NCBI GenBank assembly: GCA_008360975.2
Contig: CM039182.1
Coordinates: 84,103,405-84,167,404 of the forward strand
From: Lichenostomus cassidix
Taxonomy: Eukaryota > Chordata > Aves > Passeriformes > Meliphagidae
Reading direction: 5' to 3'
DNA length: 64,000 nucleotides
The notes under the pieces are model-generated. The model was not told the DNA's origin. It was given only the letters and a program-made list of their open reading frames with translations, and did no database searches. Of this stretch, positions 1 to 11,145 are shown in pieces. The first letter of the stretch is position 1. The number at the start of each line of letters is the position of its first letter. Made by a program: the position numbers and the translations under genes.

Positions 1-2410
1 GAACACCACTGCCCATTTCCATGATTCAAGGACTTCTGTACCTGTGCCCACGGTGTCTCCCACTGCACATTAAGGGTAGCAATGAGCCCTGAGCATGCCA
101 GCAGGAATCACTGTTCTTTGTGGTGACTGAACTGTCCTCACGCCATCCCAGGGATGCCCCAAATGCACTGGGTGTAGAAGGTGTCCTGGGTTGCAAAATG
201 GAAATTGTTTGCACTCCGTGCATTTCAAAGATGCCTTGGAACATAGAGATCTATGCCACAGGAGACAGGCATGTTACAAAGAGACTCGAAAATGGATGTG
301 TTTTCAACTGCCTGCACAGCTGAACTGGGTTGAATTATGTCCGCCTCACCTTTGTTCTGTTTACACAGTCCCAAGGGAAATTGAGATCTTGGTCTTCAGC
401 TGGGGCTCCTCAGATTGAGAGAAACAATAAAAATCACATAATAAATTTGCAGTTTGTAGTCTCTGGTTTTAAATTATAAATTCCCTAAAGTGAAGATTGC
501 ACTTTTTGTGGTTCATGGCACACTGGACTAACCTATTCCATCCTCGAGGGTGATGGGGAGAAGTGCTTTTTTTATCACATTTTTGAATCTCAGCATCAAT
601 CTCTCAAAGGTTTTCTTTATTTTAGGTTTTTTTAAATACCTGTCAAATTTTCAGGTTGTTTTTTTTTTTTTTTTCTGCAAGCAAAGATTAAGAGAAAAAG
701 AAAAAAAAACCAACAAATTGAACTTCAGAAAATGAAAAACTTTCAATATTTTCTTTGTATCTCAAACCCACCCTTACCTTTGCTCCAGACCAAATAAAAG
801 AAATTCCATTTTTCTACTGTTGCACCATATTGCCAGAAGTAACTATTTCTGCAAACATTTTTGTAGTTGACCAAAGAAACACATGCTGATGAACTGAATT
901 CATAAGAGATCTCCTCAAAATCACAAGAATGTCTGTAGCAGAGTTGAAACAGAAGTGTAAAGTGCTGGCTGTAATTCCCACTTGCACCTTTATCAAAAAA
1001 AGGGGAAAAAACCCCAAACCACCAAGCTCTCATTCCCCTGGATATGAATCATTTGCTTGTTACTTTTGAAGCTTTTCTTATTTCAGTTGTTTTGAAGAAT
1101 GAATGACTTTTTATTGAATGAACTTTGCAGATCCAGGTCACGTTTTTTTCCCAAAGTACTGTTTCCTATTCTCTCAAATGATACGTTCAGACAAGATACA
1201 GCCTCTGAAAGTCCTTTTGCAATGTGATTGAAATATTTTTAGTCTTTAAATATTTTGCCTTGTGAGTGAAGGAAATGTTTGATACAGTTTTGTGTCATAT
1301 TCGTATATTTTACTTGATTTTGGTGTTTGTGATATACAACATTTTCTACTTTGTTTCTTAGCTTTTCCAACAAATACTAAAATATAACATAAATTTGCTT
1401 CAGCTTACTCCATTACATCCCAAAGGAAAAATGTTGAGGTACTGATGACGGATACAGTTATTCAGATTACCTGCAATGTAAAATGTTAAAATGACAGAAT
1501 ATAGTTCTTGACAATTATGTTGTGTCCATCATTTAATTGAACCAAAAAATCTGCTCTTATAATAGAGATAACATGAATAGGTAATTTTCATGGATAAATA
1601 TTTTTATATCCCTTCTAAAAGAATTAATTTCTTTCTATGGGCTTTGTGGCAATCTGGATACCCTGGAGATTGATGTGGTTTTGATTTGTTTTGATTAGTT
1701 TGTCATCACTGATGGAAAGTATAAAGTTAGAAACAGGTTTCAGGGTGTTACAGTCACATTTGTCTTTCCTCTCTTTCCTTAAGTGATAATAAATGTGAAT
1801 GTGACTTATCCTTATGGTTAAAGATAGCAAAGACTGGACACCCCCCAGCTGCAGCCAAGGAAGGAAGCATGAGCAAGGACTGGCTGTCCACTTGCTTCAG
1901 TAGAAAAGCACAAGGGTGTGAAGCCTTGAGATGCTAGCAGGGCAGGTAGGTGGAAGGTGCAATACTAGATACCTGGCAGAGTAAAAAACACTGAGGTCCT
2001 GATGGGAACTTTATACTGAGGAATATAATGGGAAAAGACTGTATGTACTCTGTTGTTAAGGAATTTTAATTGTATCTCTTGAGGAGAATTAAACATTAGT
2101 TTTTGTTTAAATATAAACAAAATAAAATAAAATAAAATAATGATGCATTGGAAATAATCTTACAAATATGAACAAACCTACAAGGAGCCTGCAAAGATGT
2201 GCTATGAGTCAATTCCTTAAATAAACTTGTACCGGTATGAATTCAGAGGAATGTTATATGGGTTATCTTAACCCAACTTCTGGTTTATCCCTCAGCCCCA
2301 CCCTGCTGCCTAAAGCTGTCCCCTGAGCTTGGGCCTCTGAGTGCTCACGTTCCAGGATGGCCACAAGATGATGTTGAGGCTCTTACTGATCTCATCATTA
2401 AGATTCCTTG

Positions 2411-2453
2411 AAGGAATCTGTTCTGTTCTCTTTCTGTAAGGAATCTGTTCTGT
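2411..2453. repeat. 16-bp direct repeat, period 27
   Basis: AAGGAATCTGTTCTGT occurs at 2411-2426 and again, identical, at 2438-2453. It is a simple short duplication within a GC-richer noncoding patch. Confidence 0.85.
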
Positions 2454-5400
2454 CCCTGGTATCCCTGCTTCTGGGCAGTTTAACACCTTCTGCATGTGGG
2501 CTGTATTACCCTCCATGTCAGATCATTCCACAGTCACAAATTACCACTTCTGAGCAGGTACAATTTTAAATTCCACTTCACCATGTAAATGCAACTGTAG
2601 GGTTTCCAGGCCAGTGGCTGTGGGAAATAAAGCTGTTTATACTTTCTCAGGTATTGATCACAAACTCTGGATGAGCTTCTGCCCTAGCCAGGGAGTAGTG
2701 CAGAGACGCACCACCACAGAAGAATCCTTGCATCCCTGTGGTCTCTGCCTCCACTGCTCTCTGCATGAGAATGGGTGCAACACTCTGAAAACAAGGGTGA
2801 CACCATGGCTGGCAAAGGCAGAAGGAAGAAGCACCTGCTTCTCCAGGGGAGCACTCAGGGAAGGATGGCCATGATCTCTTTAGACAGACATGTATGCCCC
2901 ATTCACATGACTATACAGACAGACACACCAGGTGAAATATTCGTCTGATTGTCGCTGGCAATAGCTACAAGAACAAGATCAGTGTCCTTGCTTAGCCTCA
3001 AATATAGCACCAGATGCCCCATTCAGACTCCAAGATGAGAGAATTTTTGAGCAGAGACTTGAGACATCTCTCTCAAAAAAGGGACATAATTTTGGTAGGA
3101 ACCTTTTTTCCCCCCTTAGTGTGGGTTAATTCACAAATATGTCTAATGGAGAAAGCATTCCTACCTGCAGCTCACCCCTGAACTTCCTCCTACAATCAGT
3201 CTCAGGGAGCATGGAGAAGGTGGATGGGTATGCCCAACTGGCTTCCCTGTCAGAATGAAATGATGGCAGACACAGCTTGGGTTTGATACCAGGTGCTGAA
3301 AAGGTGGATCACAAGTAAATCACTGCATTCATCTCCTTCACATCTCAATAGCTCATTACAGCTCTGTATGGAGAGAAAATATACCACAATCTCAAGATGC
3401 TGTTTTAAAGATGACACCCTAATAGCAACCCTGTAGTCATGACAAAAAATACTCAATACCAATAGTTATGGAACAGTACAAACCCCATAAACTAGGATTC
3501 AACTACAATATTTAGTGCCTTCCAGTATGACCTGGACTTGCATTATACTCTTAAGGTATGGGAATAAGGGGCTTAACTGTCAAACATGCTGAGCACCTTC
3601 TAAGAAGTTCTGAGTATTTGGTATTTACTAACTCCTGCAGAAATATATGCTAACATAGAAATCCGCAGAATCGATTTCTTATAATACCAAAAATAACATA
3701 AGATGGTTTCTTTACCTTACAGAATTTTAAAGATGTCTCTTCAGTCCTGTCTCATTTTATACTAAACAAAAAAAAAAAAACCAAACTTGTGCAAAGTTGA
3801 TTTTTTGTCATATGTATGACAAAGGTAGGTGGAATAAAAATGTTGTTAAAAACAATGAATACATTTAATTAATTTCATCATGTCTATGCATTTGACTTTA
3901 CATCTCTTGGTCAATAATTTTTGTCAAAATACATAATTCCTTCTCTTTAAATTTAGCTTTATGTTTTATTAACTCCTGCAATAATTTTTTTCTTTGCTAT
4001 TCTTAAAAGCAGATTCTTGAACTGGTTGTTGTTTTTTTGTTGTCTTCATTAAAAGATTTTCTTTTTGTATATTTGCCTTGCATGTGTTGCAGTGTCTCTT
4101 AATGCCCTGCTTCCTTTCTCCCTTTCTTCTCTATGACTGTCCTTAAATGCTCATTTTCTGAATGAGGTTTTTGTAATCACAAAATAGTAATAACTCCCTC
4201 TTTTCCTGGCCTGAAACCAGAGAGCTCTGTAGATTGATAACTTAGCCAAACCATTGAAACTTAGCTCTCTTGAAACAAGAAAGAAACTTGCTTCAGGCTG
4301 ACCTTTAACTGACATAAGGGAAGGATCAAGCAGTTTTTAATATAACCATAATAAAACTCTTACAGGTGAAGTAATGGTTCAGACTAACTTTCTGAAATAT
4401 TTGTTCCTTCTTTTTTCTATGGAGACAAGCCAGGATCTCCACTTATCCTAAATAAATTCTAAGTGCTTTGCCTTTGACATCTGGGTGCTACTTTCATCTG
4501 AGTGTTGATTTTTTTTTTTTAGATTTTGTTTTACTTAGTCTTTAATTTCAGGAGAGAAAAGCCAGGACTTTTCAGCTGACTGCATTTGTTTTGTCAGCAA
4601 ACATTAATACACTGGGGCTTTTTTACTGCAACCTGTTAGGCAATCTTTAAAGACAAAATGGAACTGTGGCAGAATTAATTCTTGTTTTGTGCTATATTGC
4701 ACTGCGACTATAGCCAGAGCTGTGTTAATGTTTATTGTCTATTTTGTGGTGTATTTAAGTGCTTGTTAACATTAGACAATGTGTCATATGTGTGCACAGG
4801 AATTGCTGATTCAGGCAGATATAAAAGTCTAGGTTGTTGGAGGGCTGCTTTTGCTATTTTCACTGTTTCCTTCACCCAACTAAAAATATAAAACTTTGCC
4901 CCACAGGCTGAAATCTTCATGCAGTTGACACACAGCCCTTTTTTTGAACTGAGACAAATAGGAACTGCAGGAATGTTTCACCAGTGGACAATGACCAGGG
5001 CTCCCAGGGCCTCAGTTTTGAAAAGGCATTCAAACCAGCAAACCACCAGGTGTGACAGTAATGTCCAACTTGAGAAGCTCCTTATTGCGTCCTCTGCAGT
5101 TAAAGCGGCTCTGGCATGACTCTGCTGCCTTGCTCCTGCCACCATTGGTGGTGGTAACAACCACATGAGCCATGCCTGAGTGAAATGTGGTTACCACTTA
5201 AAGTCATAGTGGGAGTTTTTGTAAAAGTTGAAGGTGTTTTTCTGCATTTCAGAGAGTATTCTAACACTATTGACAAGTTCTCAGTTTTGCTTCTTCTTAT
5301 TGGTAAAGGCTGAAGGAAAAACAAGGCAAAAAGTAAACTATGCTTTTTTATGGTATTTCATTAAAAATGTGATTTTAGATTAAAAGAATTTTTAGTTCTT

Positions 5401-6057
5401 TGCTATAATATTTTTATTAAATAAAGGTGGAAGGAGAAGAGTGGGGAAATCAGGCAAAAATGGAAAGAATGAAACTGTATTTGCGTGCATAAAGACGTGG
5501 TGTTTTCAGGTCAGTATCAGGGTTTTTCATGTTCTTTCAAGAAGCTGCAACTTTGAAAATAGATATTTGGTGGGGAAAATAAACATGTATTCAATACTAT
5601 GCTAAGAAGTTTGGTGTACTTCTATATATTAACCCTTTTCTTAAATCTCTCTCTGATCTACACTAATAAAATAGATATTTTTTTAACTTAGATATGCAGG
5701 CCCACATCCCAAATTAGAAGAAAGATGCTAGGTAGATAAATGGTTTCTATGACTTTTAATTTCAAAATTATTTATCTGAATTATTCACTGTGGACTTGAT
5801 GACTAGAGAGGCTAGTTCCCCTTAACTTTCTGTTTACACCAGCTGGGAGTTTGTCTGATGAAAAAGAGGAACAGTTCACAAATTCTCTATAAAATAAAAG
5901 GTAATAAACTCATTATGGCTTTCAGACAGAAAGAATAGTTTGTCGGTGATTGTCACAGCCTTCAAACACAGTTTACAATGCTTATTTCGTCACTACTCAT
6001 TTCTAATAAAACTATACCCCTCAGACAGGGCAATTCATGTAGAAGTAAGTCTGTGGC

Positions 6058-6098
6058 AGGAAAGGGAAGAAGAAAGTAAGAGAGAAGAAAGAAGGAAA
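6058..6098. repeat. Polypurine tract (A/G)
   Basis: Forty-one consecutive bases are purine except for a single T at 6077. Tracts of this kind can adopt triplex structures. No gene context is visible and it may simply be low-complexity sequence. Confidence 0.8.
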
Positions 6099-6287
6099 CC
6101 TGGCACTTATAAAATTTACGAATAAAATAAAAAATATTGTCAGATAAGTAGTTCCAGATCTTGTGGGGTTAGGTATTAACTGGTATGGTATAATTTTGTT
6201 TAGTTCCTTCATGCACTTTACCTAATGGTCTTCTGCAATAAGACAAAAACCACACCCATCTAATCAAAGAAAACCCATGATTAGTAG

Positions 6288-6520
6288 ATAGTAGGTTTAA
6301 ATTAGATACCAGGAAGAAATTACCATGACGGTGGTGAGGCACGGGAACAGGTTTCCCAGAGAATCTGTTTATGCCACATCTCTGCAAGTGTTCAAGACCA
6401 GGTTTGATGGGGAACTGAGCAACCTGGCCTAGTGGAAGGTGTCCCTGCCCAGGGCAGGGACTTGGAATTAGATCATCTTTAAAGTCCCTTCCAACCCAAG
6501 CATTTTTGTGCTTCTATGAT
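6288..6520 (+). mobile_element. CR1 LINE, 3'-end fragment
   Basis: This is a 5'-truncated CR1 non-LTR retrotransposon. It begins in the sequence that encodes the end of the reverse-transcriptase ORF (TTAGATACCAGGAAGAAATT, then GTGGTGAGGCACGGGAACAG) and runs through the 3' UTR. The end has the CR1 hallmark GATCATCTTTAAAGTCCCTT followed by CCAACCCAAGCATTTTTGTG and CTTCTATGAT. CR1 copies are normally 5'-truncated and end in short octamer repeats rather than poly(A), which fits. The reading frame is decayed, so it is immobile. The 5' boundary is approximate. Confidence 0.93.
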
Positions 6521-8431
6521 AATCAGATGCTGAGAATGCCATCCAACTTAGTGAATGAAGGTGTCTGAATAGCAGTTCCCTGCATATTATCAAGACCCTG
6601 AGGCCCCTTTGCAACTCTCAGACTCAGTCAAGAGTGTCAAGAGCAGAGTGGAAATGCCTAACAAAACTTTGTGTTCTGGGTAACATCATTCTTGATATTA
6701 CAAAACTAAACCTTGATTCTCTTCCATTGCTTTTCAACCCTTTGTTTAGACTGAGGGTGAGGTAAACAAAATTACTTTTTATAGCCAGGTCCAGCTCTAA
6801 AGAGAACATCCTTTAACATCTTTCTTTTAACAACATTTGGACTCTTTTGAAATTTTATTATTTGCGTGTTTGTTGTCACTAACACTGACACAGGAGAGAT
6901 GGGTCTATTTTGTACTGCTGTCTCTTGAATCTTTCAGCTCTTGGCCATAACAAAATGCCTCAGGGCCAGTGTCAGGGCAAGAAAAATAGAGCTATGCAAG
7001 ATCCACATCCCAGCTTCATGCAGACATTTTGCTGGAATAATTCATATCTCATTTCCCCCACTAGAGCGACAGAAAGAGTTGTATCACCTACATTATAATA
7101 GTGATCCCGTGTCAAATTTTCTACCTTATTCTTGTTCCTATGGGAAAAGTGATAAACACACTCTGCTTAGCTTTGTTCACCTCACGACACTCTGCTTGTA
7201 GTGGTGTTAAATATCATATTCTTTGGTGATATTTAACTGCTACTTAGTTTTACTTTTGTTTTGTTTTTATAATTTTTACTTATTTTACAGTAGATCTTTT
7301 TTTATCTGAGACAGCATCTCTATTTAAATGTCATAACCCTTGTAATTACTTGTATTTTACGTTACCTTGAGGGTAAAAAAAAACTTTCTCTTAAGCAATA
7401 CATAATTATGCATTACTCACAATGATTGATGGTTTGTTGAGTGCAGGATCATGAAATAGTACTCTGAATATTACAACATAGAAAGTCCCACCAAATTTCA
7501 AGGTTTCAGGAGCTGTCACACAGATCAGTCATTTTGTATTATAATTATAAAGGCCTCCCAAAATGATTTAAGCAACAGTAAAAGAAAACACATTCTTCAC
7601 TTGCAGAGTAGAAGCAACTTGATCACTGTAATTGTGGGAAAGGCAATAAGATATCGCAAGGGAAAATAATCTGGAGACAGTTCAAATTTCTTCTACTCAT
7701 TTGCCTGATGTTTTTTAATGTTATTTGATATGACCTCTAAGTCAGAACAGTTCTATTAAGTGAAGTAAAACTGTGCATGCATCAAACCTTTAGAAAGATA
7801 ACCTTTTTCAGAACTTCTTCAAAGAGAAGTGCTTTGAGCACACAGCAGCTAAAGATGAATGGCTGCACCTTTTCACCTCAGGAGTGCACCCACAAGGAAC
7901 AGGATGGCACAGTGAGCCAACACTAAACCTTACCTCTGATCAGGTTAGATGACTGATGTCCCTGCTTTCTGATAAGTGCAAAGATCTACCCAAACTGTCT
8001 AGCTTTGGGACAGAAATAGTTCATTGCGGTGAAGAACTGCCCTCACCCTGCTCCTTCTTTTCCCTCCCTACACCCCCCTCTGCTCCCTATTCACATATTC
8101 ATAACCATGTACTGCAGAAAGGAAAAAAAAGTTCTGGACAATAATATTCCCAGACAATGTTGAAGGTTTGAACAAGATCTTCTGAGATGCCAAGATGAGA
8201 GTCATTTGAATATCTTCAGGGTTTAGCTCACAGATACCAAATGGAAATTATTTATATTATTCCTGTGCAAAAACAATGAGAGTGATAAGCATCTTATATT
8301 TTGATCAAAATAACGCATAAGACAAGGTAACACTTCACAAAAATATGTAGCAAAAGATATCCAACAGTGACACTTGAACTACTTTGTTAAAGAAACTTTC
8401 CAGTCTAACCATTGATGAGATTCCCTGGCAG
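6521..8431. other. Unique noncoding DNA, no gene seen
   Basis: Only short, unconvincing open frames are present, and no repeat family is recognised. The one structured item is a small hairpin near 7206-7237, listed separately. Confidence 0.6.
7206..7237. repeat. 11-bp inverted repeat (hairpin)
   Basis: GTTAAATATCA at 7206-7216 is the exact reverse complement of TGATATTTAAC at 7227-7237, with a 10-base loop. Four further complementary bases lie beyond a small internal loop (7198-7201 with 7240-7243). The arms are AT-rich, so chance is possible. Confidence 0.8.
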
Positions 8432-8949
8432 TGACACTCCCGAGGCTATAGACTGTCACTGCTGGGATCACAGCCCCTTCACACCGGGTGGCTCCAGTGA
8501 TTGGCAGGTGCCCTGCTTGACTCCCCACACACCTCACTCACACAGCCAGGGTTTCCCTACTGGATCCACCCCAAGTTTCCCATAGCTGAGTCTCAGATGT
8601 CCATAAAGCAATTTATTCACGGCACAATAATGCAGAAACAGCCCCAGCTGTTCTGTACCAACAAAGCAATGGCTGGGCTTTTACATCCCCACAGCGTGCC
8701 CACAGGAAATTCTCTCTCTTCCTGCTGAGTCCTCCACCCCTGCTGAGTGTCCCAGTGTCCATCCACCTGGCTGCCACCGCCTCTCTTCATGCACTTTGTT
8801 ACCCAAAGTGTTGGCAGTTCACAGCCACTTGTCTAAGGCTCTTACCCAGAGCTCAACCTGCAATCTGCAGCTCAGTCTTCATCTTACAAATCAAGCTACC
8901 TGCACCAGATTTATTCCTCAACGTCTTGCACAGACAATAGTGTTTAGCA
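8432..8949 (-). mobile_element. Probable solo LTR of an endogenous retrovirus, family not identified
   Basis: This GC-richer block stands out from its AT-rich surroundings and, read on the minus strand, has LTR architecture. A TATA-like GATGTAAAAG (near 8675) is followed about 60 bases later by a polyadenylation signal in GTGAATAAATTG (plus coordinates near 8611-8622). About 180 bases of U5-like sequence come next. The chosen ends give TG...CA on the minus strand with near-matching 5-base flanks (GGCAG before, GGCAT after), which is weak evidence for a duplicated target site. No gag, pol or env sequence adjoins it, so it would be a solo LTR. The boundaries are my best guess, and a promoter-like unique sequence remains possible. 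Confidence 0.45.
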
Positions 8950-10593
8950 GGCATGGTTGTGTATTCAACTTAAAATAAGAACAGTCCACCGCAACTGTTT
9001 TTTCTGATTTGCATGCAGAACAGCTATTATATTTAATGAGACTCACTCACACAGAACTGTAGGAAATGAAAAACTAAATCAGCCCCCTTGACAAGCCTAG
9101 AGAATTAAAACTGAAACCTGCTAATATAAAGACAATACTATCATACACTTTAAATTAATATTTTAGAAACAAAAAACTGGAAACCAGACCGAGACAAAGC
9201 ATTCCAGTGAAAATGCTTTTGACTTTTCTGAGCAGGAAGTGTCAATTTTGAATATATAACCTTTTTGTCCCCATTAGAAAGTGTCAGTTTTGATGGCTCT
9301 AGCACAAGATGGAAAAGAAATTCAGCCAGTTTTTTGACAATGACTGTTCGCTGCACAAAGAAAGTGATTTGGCCATGGTACAAAGCCTTAGAGCTGACCT
9401 GCTGCAAAAGGGGAAGATCTTCAAGACCTTTATGCTTTCAAATATCTGAAAGATTTGGAAGGGACAAAACCATCTTATTAGTCAGTGCCATCCCCAAATT
9501 TTTCACTTCTATGACTATTACACAGTAAGTTATTAAAAACCATTTTTCTCATGTATAATTGTATAACCCATCATCAGCTGAAGTAAACAAGCAGTGGACA
9601 ACAGTCTTTATCTCTCAAAGTCTCCAAGAGCTTTAACTACTGGGAAGGATGCCAGTGTGACAGGGATGCTTACTCTCTAAAGAGCTGGAGAGAGGAATCT
9701 GGAAACTTTTGCTGATCTGAGGGCTCAGTTATCTCCTCTATTCACTCACAGTATGCAAGAGATTAGGGAAGGAGCTGTAAAGAACTGAAGCAGGCAGAAG
9801 TGCCTTGAGTTATGTTGTGCAACATCTTTTTCCAGTAGAAGGAATCTTACAGCATTGTGGCTGCTTTAATTTGTCAGATGACCTCAAATTAAAACACAGA
9901 CACTGTGAGTCTGAGGGAGCAGAATGTTTCTGACCACCACTCAGTGATGGTTTCATATGTCTTGCTTCGTGCAGATTTGCTTGTTTTCATTGTTGTTGAC
10001 ACACATAATATCACCCCTAAGACAGGAAGCGAATCACTGCCACAACTGTGAGCTGTATTGCAATACTGCCCTGCCTTGCAGCATTATGCACTTTGCTGTG
10101 CATTGCACTCCTGTGCTTCCTCTGCAAATGTTACTGTACCCAGATGTAGTGGAGCAGCAGACAGTAGTTGCCCACTACACACATCATGGCAGTAAAACTC
10201 ACTCACCTCTCCACCACACTGTAGACATACTGGAGAAAAGATCTAACATGTGATCTAATCCTTGGACTGCTGTACTGTGGTTGGGGCTGCTAAAAGGTGG
10301 GCAGCAGCAGAGATAGGTCACTGCATGATGGGGTCATTTTGAAATCACTGCAGAAAAATGGAAAAGCAAAATATCAATTGAGGTTTACCTGTTCAGCTAG
10401 TAATGAACAATACCTACTGTGGATATAATGTCTGTGGTCACTTACACAAACGTACTTTCTGCCAAGCACTTACATGTACACTACTGCTTGAATGAAATAA
10501 TTTTTCTGCCTTATAAAGATGAACTAATTGTTGCTATGGTAGTACATAGAATCAGAAAACACTAGAGAATGGAGGGTTTAGAATTTATATTAG
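8950..10593. other. Unique noncoding DNA, no gene seen
   Basis: Short open frames occur here (for example around 9265-9528 and 9957-10253) but none shows a domain, good codon pattern or splice context. No repeat family is recognised. Confidence 0.55.
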
Positions 10594-11145
10594 TGTGCTT
10601 GTTTTGTCCGGGGTAGAGTTAATTTTCTTCACAGTAGCATGGGATTGTGGTTTGGATTTGTGCTCGAAACTGCTCATATTGCTTTTTTCTTTACTGATGA
10701 ACAGTGCTTGCAAAGAGCCAAGACCTTTTCTGCTTCTCATCCCACCCCACCAGCGAGGAACCTGGGGGTGCATGCGGAATGGGGAGGGACGCAGCTGGGA
10801 CAGCTGACCCCAAATGACCAAAGGGACATTCCATACTATATGACATCATACTCAGTATGTAAAGCGGGGGAAGAAGAAAGAAGGAGGGAGACACATTTGG
10901 AGTGATGGCGTTTGCATCCCCAAGTCATTGTTACACGTGAAGGAGCTGCTGAAGGCTGAACACTGGCCTGTGCATGGGAAGTAGTGAAGGAATTCCTTGC
11001 TTTTCTTTGCTTTCATGTGCAGCTATTGTTTTCCCCATTAAACTGTCTTTATCTCACCACACTTCTCCTTTTCCGATCTCTCCCCATCCCACTTTGAGTG
11101 AGAGGCTTGTGGGGCTTAGTTGCTGGTTGAGGTTAAACCACAGCC
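10594..11145 (+). mobile_element. Solo LTR, avian ERVL-like endogenous retrovirus
   Basis: This is a full-length LTR without internal retroviral sequence, so probably formed by LTR-LTR recombination. I recognise the family from bird genomes by landmarks in order. These are GGGGTAGAGTTAATTTTCTT near the start, AGAGCCAAGACCTTTTCTGC (about 10717-10736), GGGACAGCTGACCCCAA (10797-10813), a TATA-like GTATGTAAAGC (10855-10865), polyadenylation signal ATTAAA (11037-11042) and the closing GGTTAAACCACA. The flanks ATTAG (10589-10593) and ATCAG (11146-11150) match at 4 of 5 positions, compatible with the 5-bp target duplication of ERVL. The exact Repbase name is not certain. Two more copies lie in the window (30903-31678 and 38030-38225). 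Confidence 0.9.
10855..10865 (+). promoter_or_regulatory. TATA-like element of the ERVL-like LTR
   Basis: GTATGTAAAGC sits where related copies have a TATATA-type box, upstream of a purine-rich leader. In the minus-strand copy at 30903-31678 the equivalent position reads TATATAG on the minus strand. This copy is a mutated and probably weakened promoter. Confidence 0.5.

Larger units (their letters stand above)
1..6287. other. Unique AT-rich noncoding DNA, no gene seen
   Basis: No open frame here looks coding: all are short and lack recognisable domains. The stretch has homopolymer T near 659-674 and an AAAAT run near 2119-2141. A somewhat GC-richer patch at about 2280-2880 contains a 16-bp direct repeat. 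A polypurine run lies at 6058-6098. No LTR or CR1 end is recognisable before 6288. The 2.3-2.9 kb patch could be an old, unrecognised repeat, since it contains an AATAAA in GGGAAATAAAGCTG, but I cannot classify it. Confidence 0.6.

Noticed and set aside
5115..5202. Short inverted repeats (CCACCA/TGGTGG, GTGGTAAC/GTTACCAC)
   Set aside because: Arms of 6-8 bases are expected by chance in 64 kb.
10585..10905. Cluster of 67-88 codon frames on both strands
   Set aside because: They lie inside a solo LTR, which has no coding capacity of this kind.
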